Origin: Bacteroidales bacterium
GTDB lineage: Bacteria > Bacteroidota > Bacteroidia > Bacteroidales > UBA6680
Direction: 5' to 3'
DNA: 52,245 nucleotides
Assembly: GCA_025210735.1 (NCBI GenBank)
Contig: JAOARD010000016.1
Location: 1 to 52,245, forward strand
Shown in pieces: positions 34,964 to 43,930 of this stretch; position 1 is the first letter of the stretch, and each line of letters starts with the position of its first letter. The notes below the pieces were generated by a model. The model searched no databases, was not told where the DNA came from, and was given only the letters and a program-made list of their open reading frames with translations. The translations under genes and the position numbers were made by a program.

Positions 34964-35001
34964 CAATAAAAAACGGCTGCTTAAAAAATAAGCAGCCGTT
35001 T
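34964..35001 (-). terminator. terminator of the downstream S41 peptidase gene
   Basis: A perfect 13-bp stem, AAACGGCTGCTTA/TAAGCAGCCGTTT, with a 5-nt loop. On the minus strand it is followed by TTTATT after the T-rich stem end, 21 nt beyond the stop. Confidence 0.9.
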
Positions 35002-35022
35002 ATATATGTATAATGTTATGTT

Positions 35023-38000
35023 TTATAGACTTTTCAACAGCTCTTCAACAGCACGTTTAATCTGCTGATCTTCACCTTTTTCAAGTACATTTACATCATT
35101 TTCAACTTTATAATCAGGCTCTAATTGCTGATTCTCAAGATAGTTTCCATTCTTGTCAATATAACCTATCTGAGGAATACCAAAATAAAGGCTTCTGTCC
35201 ATTAGTGTCTCCCACCAAACAGATGTCATTGTTCCCGGAACAGGCATACCAACAAGTTTACCAATATTCATTGTTTTATATACCCATGGTGTTCCGTGAG
35301 CATTAGAGTAGTTTGCCTCTCCAATAATCATAATCGAAGGCTTTTTCCAACGTTTACGCGGGTGTTCACTTATCTCCTGACCTCTTGGTATCAATGTAAG
35401 GTATTTTTTACCAGAAAACAGAACCTCAACATCTTCATGAAGATGTCCACCGCCATTGTAACGAGTATCAATTACAATTGCATCTTTATCATTATAACGT
35501 CCAAAAAGATCTGAATAAACGTTTCTGAACGATGCATCATTCATTCCTCTGATATGAACATATCCTAATCTTCCACCAGATACCTTCTCAACCTCAGCTC
35601 TTCTGTTCTCAATCCATCTATCATACAATTTACCTGATACAGCCCAACTACTTACAGGCTTAACCACTATTGTACGATCTTTCTTAAGTTCAGAGTCATA
35701 TATCTTAAGCAGTGTTCTTTTCCCTGATTTTCTGTTAAGTAAAGGGAAGTAATCTTCTCCTGCTTTAATCTTAACCCCATCAATCTCTTTAATTACCGAA
35801 CCTGCTTTAATACCAGCTTTATAAAGTGGTCCAAGCTTTATAATCTCATCAATAAGAAGACCATCGCCTTTGTGGCTATTACTATAAAACGCTCCTAGTA
35901 CAGCTGTTCTATCGCCTTTACTATTATAATGGCGGTAACCTGAACCTGTATGCGACGCATTAAGTTCACCTAACAGTTCACTTAAAAGTTCTGAATAGTC
36001 GTAGTTATTATTTATATGCGGCAAGAACTTCTTATAAACATCTTTGTAGTAGTTCCAATCAACACCATGCATATCTTTTTTATAGAACTTCTCGCGTGCC
36101 TGACGCCATACATGCTCATATAAATATGCTTTCTCTTCAGGGTAGTTAAGATTAAACGGAGCACTATAAGTTACAGGCTTTCTCTTCTTAGACATTACAG
36201 AGTATTTATAAGCCATTCCTCCAGAATAGAAGAAAAGATCTTTTCCTTTGTTTATAAACTTAAGTCCTCCACCATAGCCGTTAAGTTTTGCTAATAGTCT
36301 TGTAGAGTTTTTTCTCAGGTCTTTTACCCAAAGATCAAAACCTTTCTCAAAACGACTCATATAGTAAAGTTTCTCTCCTTTACTATCTACAACTGCATCT
36401 GAAAGACTAGAAGAGTTTCCTGTAAGACGAACTATTCTTTCATCAAGATCATTAAGGTCTATCTTAATATCTTTTGACTTTTTCTTAGCCTCATCTTTTT
36501 TGTTTTTCTTCTTCTTATCTTTCTTACTATCTTTTTTATCCTTCTTATTTAGTTTTTGTAGCTCCTTATACTCCTCAAACTCCTCTTTTGTCATTCGGAA
36601 CTTGTTATATGCCTCCTTTGTAAGAAACAGAGCATAAACATCGTTCTGAGATCCCCAACTACCGTGGCTACGCATACCATTTCTGTCAGTACCCCAGATA
36701 ATCATCTCTCCATTCATCATCCATCTTGGAGCATCATCAATATAACCACTCTTTGTAAGATTAGTTATATTCTGATTCCCTTGAGCATCTACAAGAGCAA
36801 TATCGCTGTTTGGCCATCTGTTTTTAGCTATATACGATACCAAAAACCACTTACTATCTGGTGACCATGAGTATGACTGATCTCCATCAGTATATGAATA
36901 GTTCCATTTTGCAGGAAGTATAACACGCTCTTTCTTATCTTTTAGGTTAATAACCTTTAACGTTGTTCTATTCTCAAGAAATGCAACCTCTTTGCCATTA
37001 GGAGAGAATGTTGGTTGGAATGTTTCATTACCATTATTAACCAATACTTCCTCTTTAATTAGTGTTGAGTTAGCAAATCCTTTCTCCTCTTTTCTTACAA
37101 CCTTAGCTGTGTATATATTCCAACTTCCATCACGCTCTCCTGCATAAACAAGAGTTTTGCTATCCGGACTCCACTGTACACTACGCTCCTGAGTTGGAGT
37201 ATTCGTAATCTGCTTTGTAGTAGAGTAATCCATTGATGTTACATAAACCTCTCCTCTGATAATTAAAGCAACCTCTTTTCCGTTTGGAGAAGGTACCATT
37301 TCAGAGGCAGAACTACGATACGTGTTAAACTTAATTGCATTTCTGCTATTATCAATTGTAATATCAATATCAAGTTTAACAGGTGTAGCACCCTCTTTCA
37401 TAGTATATATCTCACCATCGTATGTAAAACATGCCGTATTATTATCAGAAACAGAAAGGAATCTTACAGGATTTTTCTCAAACGAAGTTAGCTTTGTTCC
37501 TTTTCCGCTTGCATTAACAGTTGTCTTGTAAAGGTTAAAGTTTCCGTCCTGCTCGCTCAGGTAGTATATATCATTCTGGTTAGATGCCAACACAGGATTT
37601 CTATCCTCGCCCTTAAACGTAGTTATCTTTCTGTGAGTATTAGTTTTTACATCCCATACTCTGATATCTCTGGTAATAGATGATGTATGGTGTTTTCTCC
37701 AATTATTTTCACCACCTTTTCTATCCTGATATACAACCTGCTTCATGTCTTTTGTAAACTGAGCATATTCAGCAGGTGATGAAAGCAATTGCTCCGGACG
37801 TCCACCATCAACAGGAACCTTATATAGCTCTGTATAACGAGGGAATCCTGCATATTTTGCATCTTTCATTATAGAGGCACCATATATTATATATTTACCG
37901 TCTGGTGTAAAGCTATATACAGTCTCTCTGGTTGAATTTGTTGTAATACGTTTTGGGTTTCCTCCCTGAACAGGCATAATAAATATGTCCATATTACCAT

Positions 38001-38256
38001 TTCTGTCAGAGTTAAAAGCTATATACTTACCATCTGGTGACCACACCGGATTATAGTTATAATACTCATTTATTGTAAGCGATTTAGCTACACCACCTTT
38101 TGTATCTACCTTAAACAGGTTGCCTTTATATGAAAAAACAACTGAATTCCCGTCTGGTGATATTGCCGGATACCTCAGCCACAATGGTTTGTTAGCCATT
38201 GTAAAGCCAAAAGTAACAGCTAATACAGCCAGTACTAAAAATGTCTTTTTTATCAT
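35023..38256 (-). CDS. Tricorn-like S41 family peptidase (copy 1)
   Basis: A 1077-residue exported protein (signal peptide about 1-21). A TolB/Tricorn-type beta-propeller region (about 22-570) carries repeated PDGK-I-F and WSPDGK motifs. A lysine-rich tract occupies about 570-600. A second propeller-like part and helical C1 domain follow, then a PDZ domain (about 840-900) and a tail-specific protease domain. ASHTG near residue 790 corresponds to the Ser-His pair of Tricorn, and NYSNAHG near 990 holds the likely nucleophile Ser. VPGTMTSVWWE follows. Tricorn enzymes trim peptides in archaeal cytosol, while these Bacteroidota forms are exported. It is the downstream member of a tandem pair. Confidence 0.9.
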   Translation of the reverse strand: MIKKTFLVLAVLAVTFGFTMANKPLWLRYPAISPDGNSVVFSYKGNLFKVDTKGGVAKSLTINEYYNYNPVWSPDGKYIAFNSDRNGNMDIFIMPVQGGNPKRITTNSTRETVYSFTPDGKYIIYGASIMKDAKYAGFPRYTELYKVPVDGGRPEQLLSSPAEYAQFTKDMKQVVYQDRKGGENNWRKHHTSSITRDIRVWDVKTNTHRKITTFKGEDRNPVLASNQNDIYYLSEQDGNFNLYKTTVNASGKGTKLTSFEKNPVRFLSVSDNNTACFTYDGEIYTMKEGATPVKLDIDITIDNSRNAIKFNTYRSSASEMVPSPNGKEVALIIRGEVYVTSMDYSTTKQITNTPTQERSVQWSPDSKTLVYAGERDGSWNIYTAKVVRKEEKGFANSTLIKEEVLVNNGNETFQPTFSPNGKEVAFLENRTTLKVINLKDKKERVILPAKWNYSYTDGDQSYSWSPDSKWFLVSYIAKNRWPNSDIALVDAQGNQNITNLTKSGYIDDAPRWMMNGEMIIWGTDRNGMRSHGSWGSQNDVYALFLTKEAYNKFRMTKEEFEEYKELQKLNKKDKKDSKKDKKKKNKKDEAKKKSKDIKIDLNDLDERIVRLTGNSSSLSDAVVDSKGEKLYYMSRFEKGFDLWVKDLRKNSTRLLAKLNGYGGGLKFINKGKDLFFYSGGMAYKYSVMSKKRKPVTYSAPFNLNYPEEKAYLYEHVWRQAREKFYKKDMHGVDWNYYKDVYKKFLPHINNNYDYSELLSELLGELNASHTGSGYRHYNSKGDRTAVLGAFYSNSHKGDGLLIDEIIKLGPLYKAGIKAGSVIKEIDGVKIKAGEDYFPLLNRKSGKRTLLKIYDSELKKDRTIVVKPVSSWAVSGKLYDRWIENRRAEVEKVSGGRLGYVHIRGMNDASFRNVYSDLFGRYNDKDAIVIDTRYNGGGHLHEDVEVLFSGKKYLTLIPRGQEISEHPRKRWKKPSIMIIGEANYSNAHGTPWVYKTMNIGKLVGMPVPGTMTSVWWETLMDRSLYFGIPQIGYIDKNGNYLENQQLEPDYKVENDVNVLEKGEDQQIKRAVEELLKSL

Positions 38257-38275
38257 GATTATATTATGTTTGTTG

Positions 38276-38313
38276 CAAAAGAAGAAGCCTCACCATACAA
38301 CAGGCAAGGCTTC
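38276..38313 (-). terminator. hairpin between the two S41 genes
   Basis: GAAGCCT/AGGCTTC stem with a 16-nt loop. On the minus strand it is followed by TTCTTTTG, so it could be a weak terminator or attenuator for the upstream copy. Confidence 0.5.
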
Positions 38314-38329
38314 ATATAATTGATAGTAA

Positions 38330-41300
38330 TTACTTCTTATCAAGTTCTGAAAGAAGGTGCTCAACAGCTTTCTCAATCTGCTGATCTCTATTCTTAACAA
38401 CGATATCCTTATCAAGATTTACTTTAATATCCGGCTCAAACTGGAAGTTCTCCTGATAACGACCCTGAAGATCTCTGAATCCTACCTGAGGAATACCAAA
38501 TACAATACTGCTGTTTTGTAGTGATTCCCACCATACAGCTGTCATTGTACCAGGAACAGGCATACCAATTGTTTTACCAATCTTAAGTGCACGGTAAGCA
38601 AATGGGAAACCGTGAGCATCTGAGTAGTTACTTTCTGAAATAAGAACTACTGATGGTTTATACCACTTATTAATTGGCTCAACACCTACCTTACGTCCTC
38701 TTGGAGCAAGTTCAGCATATTTCTCACCGCTTAGGAATGTTGCTAGATCATCATGCAACCATCCTCCACCGTTAAAACGAGTATCTACAATAAGTGCTTC
38801 TGCATTGTTGTATCTACCTTTTGCCTCAGCATATACCTCACGGAAACTTGAGCTATTCATTCCTCTTACGTGAACATAACCTAATCTTCCATTTGACAAA
38901 CGCTCAACCTCTTTCTTACGATTCTCTACCCATCTCTCGTAAAGAATAGCATTCTCGTACCACTTGCTCTTAGGCTTAACAACCTCGTCCCAACGTTTCT
39001 TAGTTTGTGGGTTATAGAAGCTTACTAATACACGCTTACCAGCTTTACGATTTAGTAGTGGATAATAATCCATCTCAGGTGTAATCTCAATACCATCTAT
39101 CTTCTCAATAATTACTCCAGGAACAACCTTAGATTTAACCTTAAACAGAGGACTCTTCTCCATTATCTCAGCAATTTTAAGACCTTTACCGGTATAAGTA
39201 TCATCGTAGAATACACAGAATGTTGCAGTTGCATCTCCTCCACGGCTATATGATCTGTAGCTACATCCTGTATGAGAAGCATTAAGCTCACCAAGAAGCT
39301 CACTTGACATCTCTGCAAAATCGTAATAGTTATTAATATGAGGTAAGAAACGTGAATAATCTTTCTTCATTAGTTCCCAATCAACTCCATGTAGGTTCGG
39401 ATCATAGAACTTCTCACGTACCTGACGCCACATGTGGCTAAACATGTACTCTCTTTCAGCTGCCTTATCAAGTTGCATCTCTGCACTAAATGAGATTCTC
39501 TTCTGCTTCTTAGATGCCAGGTTGATCTTAATCATTCCTCCGCCTGAGAATAAGAATACATTTTTTCCGCTCTTATCTAATTGCATTCCTCCGCTGTAAC
39601 CACTAAGTTTTGTTACAAGACGAGTACTACGCTTTTTGAAATCGTGTAACCAAAGGTCAAAACCTTTCTCAAAACGACTCAGATAATATAGTTTCTGTCC
39701 GTCAGGTGTAACAACAGCATCAGAAAGACTAGATGAGTGCATTGTAAGTCTTGCTACTCTCTCATCAAGATCTTTAAATTCAATCTTGATTGGTTTCAGA
39801 GTGTTCTTATCTTTTTTCTTATCGTCTTTCTTAGATTTCTTTTTCTTCTTATCCTTTTTGTCATCTTTTTTAGGAGCTGGCTTCTTATTCTTCTTTGCCT
39901 CTTTATAAGCTGCATACTCCTCTTTACTCATCTTAAATACATCATAAGCCTCCTGAGTAAGGAACATACCATAGATATCTCCGTGTGATCCCCAGCTACC
40001 ATGACTTCTGTATCCATGCTTATCTGTATGCCAGATAATCATCTGTCCTTTCATCATCCATTTCGGACTTGAATCTCCATATCCGCTCTCAGTAAGGTTG
40101 TGTATCTTACCTGTTTCAACATTTATAAGAGCAACGTCTGTTAATGGCCAACTCTGCTTATCGTCATATGTTGCAAGTAACCACTTACCATCAGGTGACC
40201 ACTCATAATACTGATCTCCATCTGAGTATGAGTAGTTGTATTTCTCTTCAAGAAGTGTTTTTGATTTCTTTGACTTAACATCCATTACCTTTATAACAAC
40301 TCTGTTCTCAAGGTATGCTATCTTCTTACCATCTGGTGAGTATGCAGGTTGGAATGTCTCCTGATCTGTTACTAATACAGGCTCTTCCTTAAGAAGCGTT
40401 GCTGTTGAGAAACTCTTCTCTTCATCTCTTACAATAGATGTCTTATAAAGATCCCAACTTCCGTTACGCTCAGCTGCATAAAGCAGTGTACGTCCTTTAG
40501 GGTGATAGCTTACAGATCTCTCTTGTGTTGGAGTATTTGTAATTTGCTTAGTTGTATTGTACTCAACAGATGTAACAAAAACATCACCACGTACAATAAA
40601 TGCTACCTCTTTACCATCAGGAGAAACAGCCATCTCTCTTGGTCCACCTTGTCTTCTAAGGAACTCTACATTGTTCTCTTTATCTTCAACATTAATTGCA
40701 ACATTTAGTTTTACAGGCTCTTGTCCTTCTTTAACAGTATAAATTTCTCCGTTAAAACTGTAACAGAAAGTATTATTATCTGATTTTGACAAGAATCTAA
40801 CCGGGTGAATAGTATGTTTAGTTAACGGCTCAATACTGTTCGGGTTAGAAAGTGAAGATTTAACAATATTAAATGTTCCGAATTTCTCACTCAAATAGTA
40901 GAAGTTATCACCTGTACCAAAAACAGGATCTCTGTCTTCGCCATTATACATACTTACTTTTTTGTGCTTCTTTGTAGCCTCATCGTAAATCCAGATATCA
41001 CGGGTTACCGATGAAGTATGGTGTTTTCTCCACTGATCCTCATATCCTTTAATATCCTGATAGATAAGTTTAGATTTATCTGCATTATATTTTGCTTTAA
41101 GAGCAGGAGTAGATAAAATTTGCTTGTATCTACCACCATTTACAGGAACCTGATAAAGCTCAGTCATTGCTCCTGAAGGGAACATTACATTGTCTTTATT
41201 GTCCAGAATTTGTGCAGAAAAGATAATACTTTTTCCATCTGGTGTAAACGATCCAGGAATTTCATTTGCAGAGTTAGTTGTAACCCTCTTTGCCATTCCT

Positions 41301-41596
41301 CCTTGTGCAGGAATTACAAAAATGTCGTTATTACCATTTCTGTTTGATGCAAAAGCTATTGTTTTTCCATCAGGAGACCATATTGCATTATAGTCATATG
41401 CCTTATGAAATGTAAGAGGAACAGCCTCGCCTCCTTTTGCTGATACTTTATAAATATCGCCTTTATAGTTAAACACAATCGTTTGTCCATCCGGTGATAT
41501 TGCCGGATACCTAAGCCACAACGGGGCATTTGCGCTTGCCAATATTGACATTGGCAATAAAAACGCAAAAATCAGAAATAAGGTTCTTTTTGTCAT
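38330..41596 (-). CDS. Tricorn-like S41 family peptidase (copy 2)
   Basis: A 1088-residue exported protein (signal peptide about 1-23) with the same architecture as copy 1. After the signal it shares APLWLRYPAISPDG (copy 1 has KPLWLRYPAISPDG). A beta-propeller follows, then a lysine-rich tract at about 563-600, DLDERVARLTMHSSSLSDAVV, PDZ and protease domains. The catalytic region has LNASHTGCSYR and NYSDAHG, then VPGTMTAVWWE. The two genes are 73 nt apart on the same strand, which points to tandem duplication followed by divergence. Both probably degrade peptides in the periplasm, possibly with different specificity. Confidence 0.9.
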   Translation of the reverse strand: MTKRTLFLIFAFLLPMSILASANAPLWLRYPAISPDGQTIVFNYKGDIYKVSAKGGEAVPLTFHKAYDYNAIWSPDGKTIAFASNRNGNNDIFVIPAQGGMAKRVTTNSANEIPGSFTPDGKSIIFSAQILDNKDNVMFPSGAMTELYQVPVNGGRYKQILSTPALKAKYNADKSKLIYQDIKGYEDQWRKHHTSSVTRDIWIYDEATKKHKKVSMYNGEDRDPVFGTGDNFYYLSEKFGTFNIVKSSLSNPNSIEPLTKHTIHPVRFLSKSDNNTFCYSFNGEIYTVKEGQEPVKLNVAINVEDKENNVEFLRRQGGPREMAVSPDGKEVAFIVRGDVFVTSVEYNTTKQITNTPTQERSVSYHPKGRTLLYAAERNGSWDLYKTSIVRDEEKSFSTATLLKEEPVLVTDQETFQPAYSPDGKKIAYLENRVVIKVMDVKSKKSKTLLEEKYNYSYSDGDQYYEWSPDGKWLLATYDDKQSWPLTDVALINVETGKIHNLTESGYGDSSPKWMMKGQMIIWHTDKHGYRSHGSWGSHGDIYGMFLTQEAYDVFKMSKEEYAAYKEAKKNKKPAPKKDDKKDKKKKKSKKDDKKKDKNTLKPIKIEFKDLDERVARLTMHSSSLSDAVVTPDGQKLYYLSRFEKGFDLWLHDFKKRSTRLVTKLSGYSGGMQLDKSGKNVFLFSGGGMIKINLASKKQKRISFSAEMQLDKAAEREYMFSHMWRQVREKFYDPNLHGVDWELMKKDYSRFLPHINNYYDFAEMSSELLGELNASHTGCSYRSYSRGGDATATFCVFYDDTYTGKGLKIAEIMEKSPLFKVKSKVVPGVIIEKIDGIEITPEMDYYPLLNRKAGKRVLVSFYNPQTKKRWDEVVKPKSKWYENAILYERWVENRKKEVERLSNGRLGYVHVRGMNSSSFREVYAEAKGRYNNAEALIVDTRFNGGGWLHDDLATFLSGEKYAELAPRGRKVGVEPINKWYKPSVVLISESNYSDAHGFPFAYRALKIGKTIGMPVPGTMTAVWWESLQNSSIVFGIPQVGFRDLQGRYQENFQFEPDIKVNLDKDIVVKNRDQQIEKAVEHLLSELDKK

Positions 41597-41667
41597 TATA
41601 TAATTTTTAAAATTATTCTTACGGTTTATTGACCATCAGAATCGTAATAGGTTTAAAGAGCGGTACA

Positions 41668-42069
41668 TTACACCTTGCCTTTTAAAGCAGGAACATACTG
41701 TACATCCTCTTTTATAATGTGGTTTACAAGCCAATCCTGAAGAAATGTCATCATCTTGTAAACTGTAGACATTTTTCCAGCATCAACATCTGCTTTAAAT
41801 TCACTTATTTTTCTAACAAAATCGCGATGATATAGGATATGTTCTTTAGCTTTTTGGTAATTATGTTTAGCAAAATATTCCTCTTCTACTGAGAAATGAT
41901 ACTTTGTATAATCAATCAGTTCATCAATAATATCAGCAAGAACATTATTATGATTCTTATCTACAAAACTCTGGTACAATCTGTTTATAATATCTACCAG
42001 TTTCTTATGTTGCTCATTAATAATGTCTATTTCTAGATTATACTCCTCTTTCCAAACAAAAAATTTCTT
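41668..42069 (-). CDS. bacteriohemerythrin
   Basis: A 133-residue protein starting at the ATG at 42069 (MKKFFVWKEEYN). An upstream in-frame start at 42111 adds 14 unlikely residues. The hemerythrin four-helix fold is shown by the diiron ligands: H in NEQHKKL, H and E in YHFSVEEEYF, two H in HILYHRDF, and H and D in NHIIKEDVQY. These proteins bind O2 at a di-iron site and in anaerobes may store, deliver or scavenge oxygen. It is alone between the S41 genes and the NifX-like gene. Confidence 0.93.
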   Translation of the reverse strand, partial: KKFFVWKEEYNLEIDIINEQHKKLVDIINRLYQSFVDKNHNNVLADIIDELIDYTKYHFSVEEEYFAKHNYQKAKEHILYHRDFVRKISEFKADVDAGKMSTVYKMMTFLQDWLVNHIIKEDVQYVPALKGKV

Positions 42070-42264
42070 CATTACAATTATATTTAGTTCTTGATTATTC
42101 ACGTTTAACAATATGCAACGCTAAATATAATCATATAGTTCAGATAGGTAGTTATTACAACTCAATTAATCACGTAAAAAATATAGCATTTTGTAAAAAA
42201 TAACATTTCGCAATATCTCAATTTCCTTAAAAACTCAATTATAACCTCTTCTTAATGATATATA

Positions 42265-42298
42265 CAAAAAAGGGATTGCATATGTAAATACAATCCCA
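42265..42298 (-). terminator. terminator of the NifX-like gene
   Basis: GGGATTG/CAATCCC stem with a 12-nt loop, followed on the minus strand by TTTTTTG, 24 nt past the stop codon. Confidence 0.8.
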
Positions 42299-42321
42299 CT
42301 GAATTAATTTTATATTATAAC

Positions 42322-42693
42322 TTAATGGCTACACGAGTGACCATCCTCATGTACATGATCACATGTTCCGTTCTCTCCTAAGTATCCATTCTTAAGATAA
42401 TCAGAAACAGCATCGTTTACATTGCCACTGTAACCACTAAAAACACTGATACCACTATTTCCAAGGACATTTCTTGCTCCTTGTCCTATACCACCTGCCA
42501 GCATTGTTTTAACACCTATTTCAGCTAATACAGGAGCTATGTTTGATTTACATCCACACCCTTTTGGTGAATCAAACCTTTCTGAATTTATAACTCTACT
42601 ATCCTCTGATATAGTAAAAATTGTGTAATAGGCACAATGACCAAAATGGCTATCAACCATTCCCTGATCTGTTGGAATTGCAATCTTATTCAT
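42322..42693 (-). CDS. NifX/NifB-C-type (dinitrogenase FeMo cofactor family) protein
   Basis: A 123-residue protein. The fold is that of the FeMo-cofactor-binding family: MNKIAIPTDQGMVDSHFGHCAYYTIF at the start, then GVKTMLAGGIGQGARNVLGN. Cys residues in GCGCKS and a C-terminal tail rich in His and Cys (CDHVHEDGHSCSH) suggest metal or cluster binding. No nitrogenase genes are present, and stand-alone members occur widely in anaerobes near Mrp ATPases and DUF134 regulators. It is 83 nt downstream of the DUF134 gene on the same strand, which supports a shared role in metal or Fe-S cluster handling. Confidence 0.88.
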   Translation of the reverse strand: MNKIAIPTDQGMVDSHFGHCAYYTIFTISEDSRVINSERFDSPKGCGCKSNIAPVLAEIGVKTMLAGGIGQGARNVLGNSGISVFSGYSGNVNDAVSDYLKNGYLGENGTCDHVHEDGHSCSH

Positions 42694-42776
42694 TTAACTG
42701 ATAGTTTTATTATTGCCACCAGACTTAAACAATATTAGGTATATATTACCATATATACATTTGTGGTAGCTGATTA

Positions 42777-43085
42777 TTAATCTTGTTTACTCTCCAAATG
42801 TTCAGCACTGTCATTCTGAATAATTATAGCTTTTCCTTCAATAAGAGCTTCAGCTATTTTTTTATGTGCAGCGGTTAATATTCTGCCAAAAGTTGCTCTT
42901 GATATCTCCATTCTCTCTGCTCCATCTTGCTGATACAAACCTTCATAATCAGCAAGTCTTATTGCTTCAAACTCATCAATATCAAGACTTACTTTCTCTA
43001 CCGCACACATCTTAACTCCGGTAGGTTTATACGCTTTTACTTTTGGCGCTAAACCTATCTTCCTGCAACATTTCTTTCTTGGCAT
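42777..43085 (-). CDS. DUF134 family DNA-binding regulator
   Basis: A 102-residue protein. It begins MPRKKCCRKIG, where the Cys pair may bind a metal or cluster. The C-terminal half is a sigma-region-4-like helix-turn-helix: DEFEAIRLADYEGLYQQ, then AERMEISRATFGRIL. This is the DUF134 signature. Palindromes AGCATATGCT overlap its start codon and promoter, consistent with autoregulation. Members commonly sit next to NifX-like and Mrp genes, as they do here. It probably controls these genes in response to metal or redox state. Confidence 0.9.
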   Translation of the reverse strand: MPRKKCCRKIGLAPKVKAYKPTGVKMCAVEKVSLDIDEFEAIRLADYEGLYQQDGAERMEISRATFGRILTAAHKKIAEALIEGKAIIIQNDSAEHLESKQD

Positions 43086-43090
43086 ATGCT
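43082..43090. promoter_or_regulatory. DUF134 operator site 1, overlapping the start codon
   Basis: GCATATGC at 43082-43089 is a perfect palindrome that includes the DUF134 start codon (43083-43085). It shares its core with sites 2 and 3. Confidence 0.45.
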
Positions 43091-43104
43091 AACATTCGTC
43101 ATTT

Positions 43105-43112
43105 CAAAATTA
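43105..43112 (-). promoter_or_regulatory. -7 promoter element of the DUF134 gene
   Basis: On the minus strand this reads TAATTTTG, matching TAnnTTTG, 19 nt before the start codon. Operator site 2 abuts it on the upstream side. Confidence 0.55.
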
Positions 43113-43122
43113 AGCATATGCT
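43113..43122. promoter_or_regulatory. DUF134 operator site 2, between the -33 and -7 elements
   Basis: AGCATATGCT is a perfect 10-bp palindrome directly upstream of the -7 element. A protein bound here would block RNA polymerase. Confidence 0.6.
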
Positions 43123-43155
43123 CACTATTATCCAAGTTATTCATATAATTATTAT

Positions 43156-43165
43156 AGCGTATGCT
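43156..43165. promoter_or_regulatory. DUF134 operator site 3
   Basis: AGCGTATGCT differs by one base from site 2, and the following TCA is also shared with site 2 and with the mrp site. Confidence 0.45.
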
Positions 43166-43206
43166 CAATTAAAATTGATTAATAAATAATAAAACTATAT
43201 TAAAAA

Positions 43207-43560
43207 TTACAAACTCTCTAATTCAAGTTTCTGTTTCTTAGTAAACTTTGATACAATTAAATTGTATGAATCATCAATCCACTCCTTAATTAATCTATCA
43301 GATATGGTTCCATCTATCATAATAGTATTCCAATGCTTCTTACTCATATGATATCCTGGCAATACAGAGTTATGCGTTTCTCTTAATTCCAAAGCTTTAT
43401 TCGGGTCACACTTCAAATTCACACTAAACTCTTTATCAAGACTTGTTAATGCAAACATTTTATCAAAAACCTTAAACACAAGAGTAACATCATCAAAAGG
43501 GAAACCTTCTGATGTACCTTTTTTACTTAAACAGTATTCTCTTAACTCTTCAATATTCAT
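43207..43560 (-). CDS. MmcQ/YjbR family protein
   Basis: A 117-residue protein matching the YjbR/MmcQ family: MNIEELREYCLSKKGTSEGFPFDDVTLVFKV at the start, FALTSLDKEFSVNLKCDPNKALELRE, and GYHMSKKHWNTI. The fold (CyaY-like) is thought to bind DNA in some members, but no general function is known. It lies 13 nt downstream of the YraN gene in an apparent operon with LD-carboxypeptidase and YraN. Confidence 0.9.
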   Translation of the reverse strand: MNIEELREYCLSKKGTSEGFPFDDVTLVFKVFDKMFALTSLDKEFSVNLKCDPNKALELRETHNSVLPGYHMSKKHWNTIMIDGTISDRLIKEWIDDSYNLIVSKFTKKQKLELESL

Positions 43561-43573
43561 ATATAAACATTAT

Positions 43574-43930
43574 TTAAAGCGTTGGATAAAAAGCATCTTC
43601 AATATGATTAATCTTAACTGTATTATCTTTTATACCAACCAAAACAACATCAAATCTAACTTCTTTATCAATATCATACAGATTTATATACGAGTTAGCA
43701 GCATTAATTAATGTCTTCTGTTTCTTATCACTAATACATAAATCAGGATCAATATAAAGATCAGATCTTGTTTTAACTTCAACAAATACAATACAATTTA
43801 ACACCTCAAATATAATATCTATCTCTTTATGTCCAAATCTCCAATTTGAAGTAATAAATTTATATCCTTTACTTATTAGGTATCTTTTAGCTATACTTTC
43901 TCCTTGCTTTCCTAAAGAAATATTACTCAT
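43574..43930 (-). CDS. YraN/UPF0102 family nuclease-like protein
   Basis: A 118-residue protein starting at the ATG at 43930 (MSNISLGKQGESIAKRYL). This overlaps the end of the LD-carboxypeptidase gene by 8 nt; longer in-frame starts lie wholly inside that gene. HKEIDIIFEVLNCIVFVEVKTR contains the D-x(n)-ExK nuclease-like motif of the family. The biological role of YraN is unresolved; a Holliday-junction-resolvase-like fold is known. Confidence 0.9.
   Translation of the reverse strand: MSNISLGKQGESIAKRYLISKGYKFITSNWRFGHKEIDIIFEVLNCIVFVEVKTRSDLYIDPDLCISDKKQKTLINAANSYINLYDIDKEVRFDVVLVGIKDNTVKINHIEDAFYPTL

Noticed and set aside
42322..42693. Part of a nitrogen-fixation cluster
   Set aside because: No nifHDK, nifEN or nifB radical SAM gene is nearby. 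Stand-alone NifX-like proteins are widespread.
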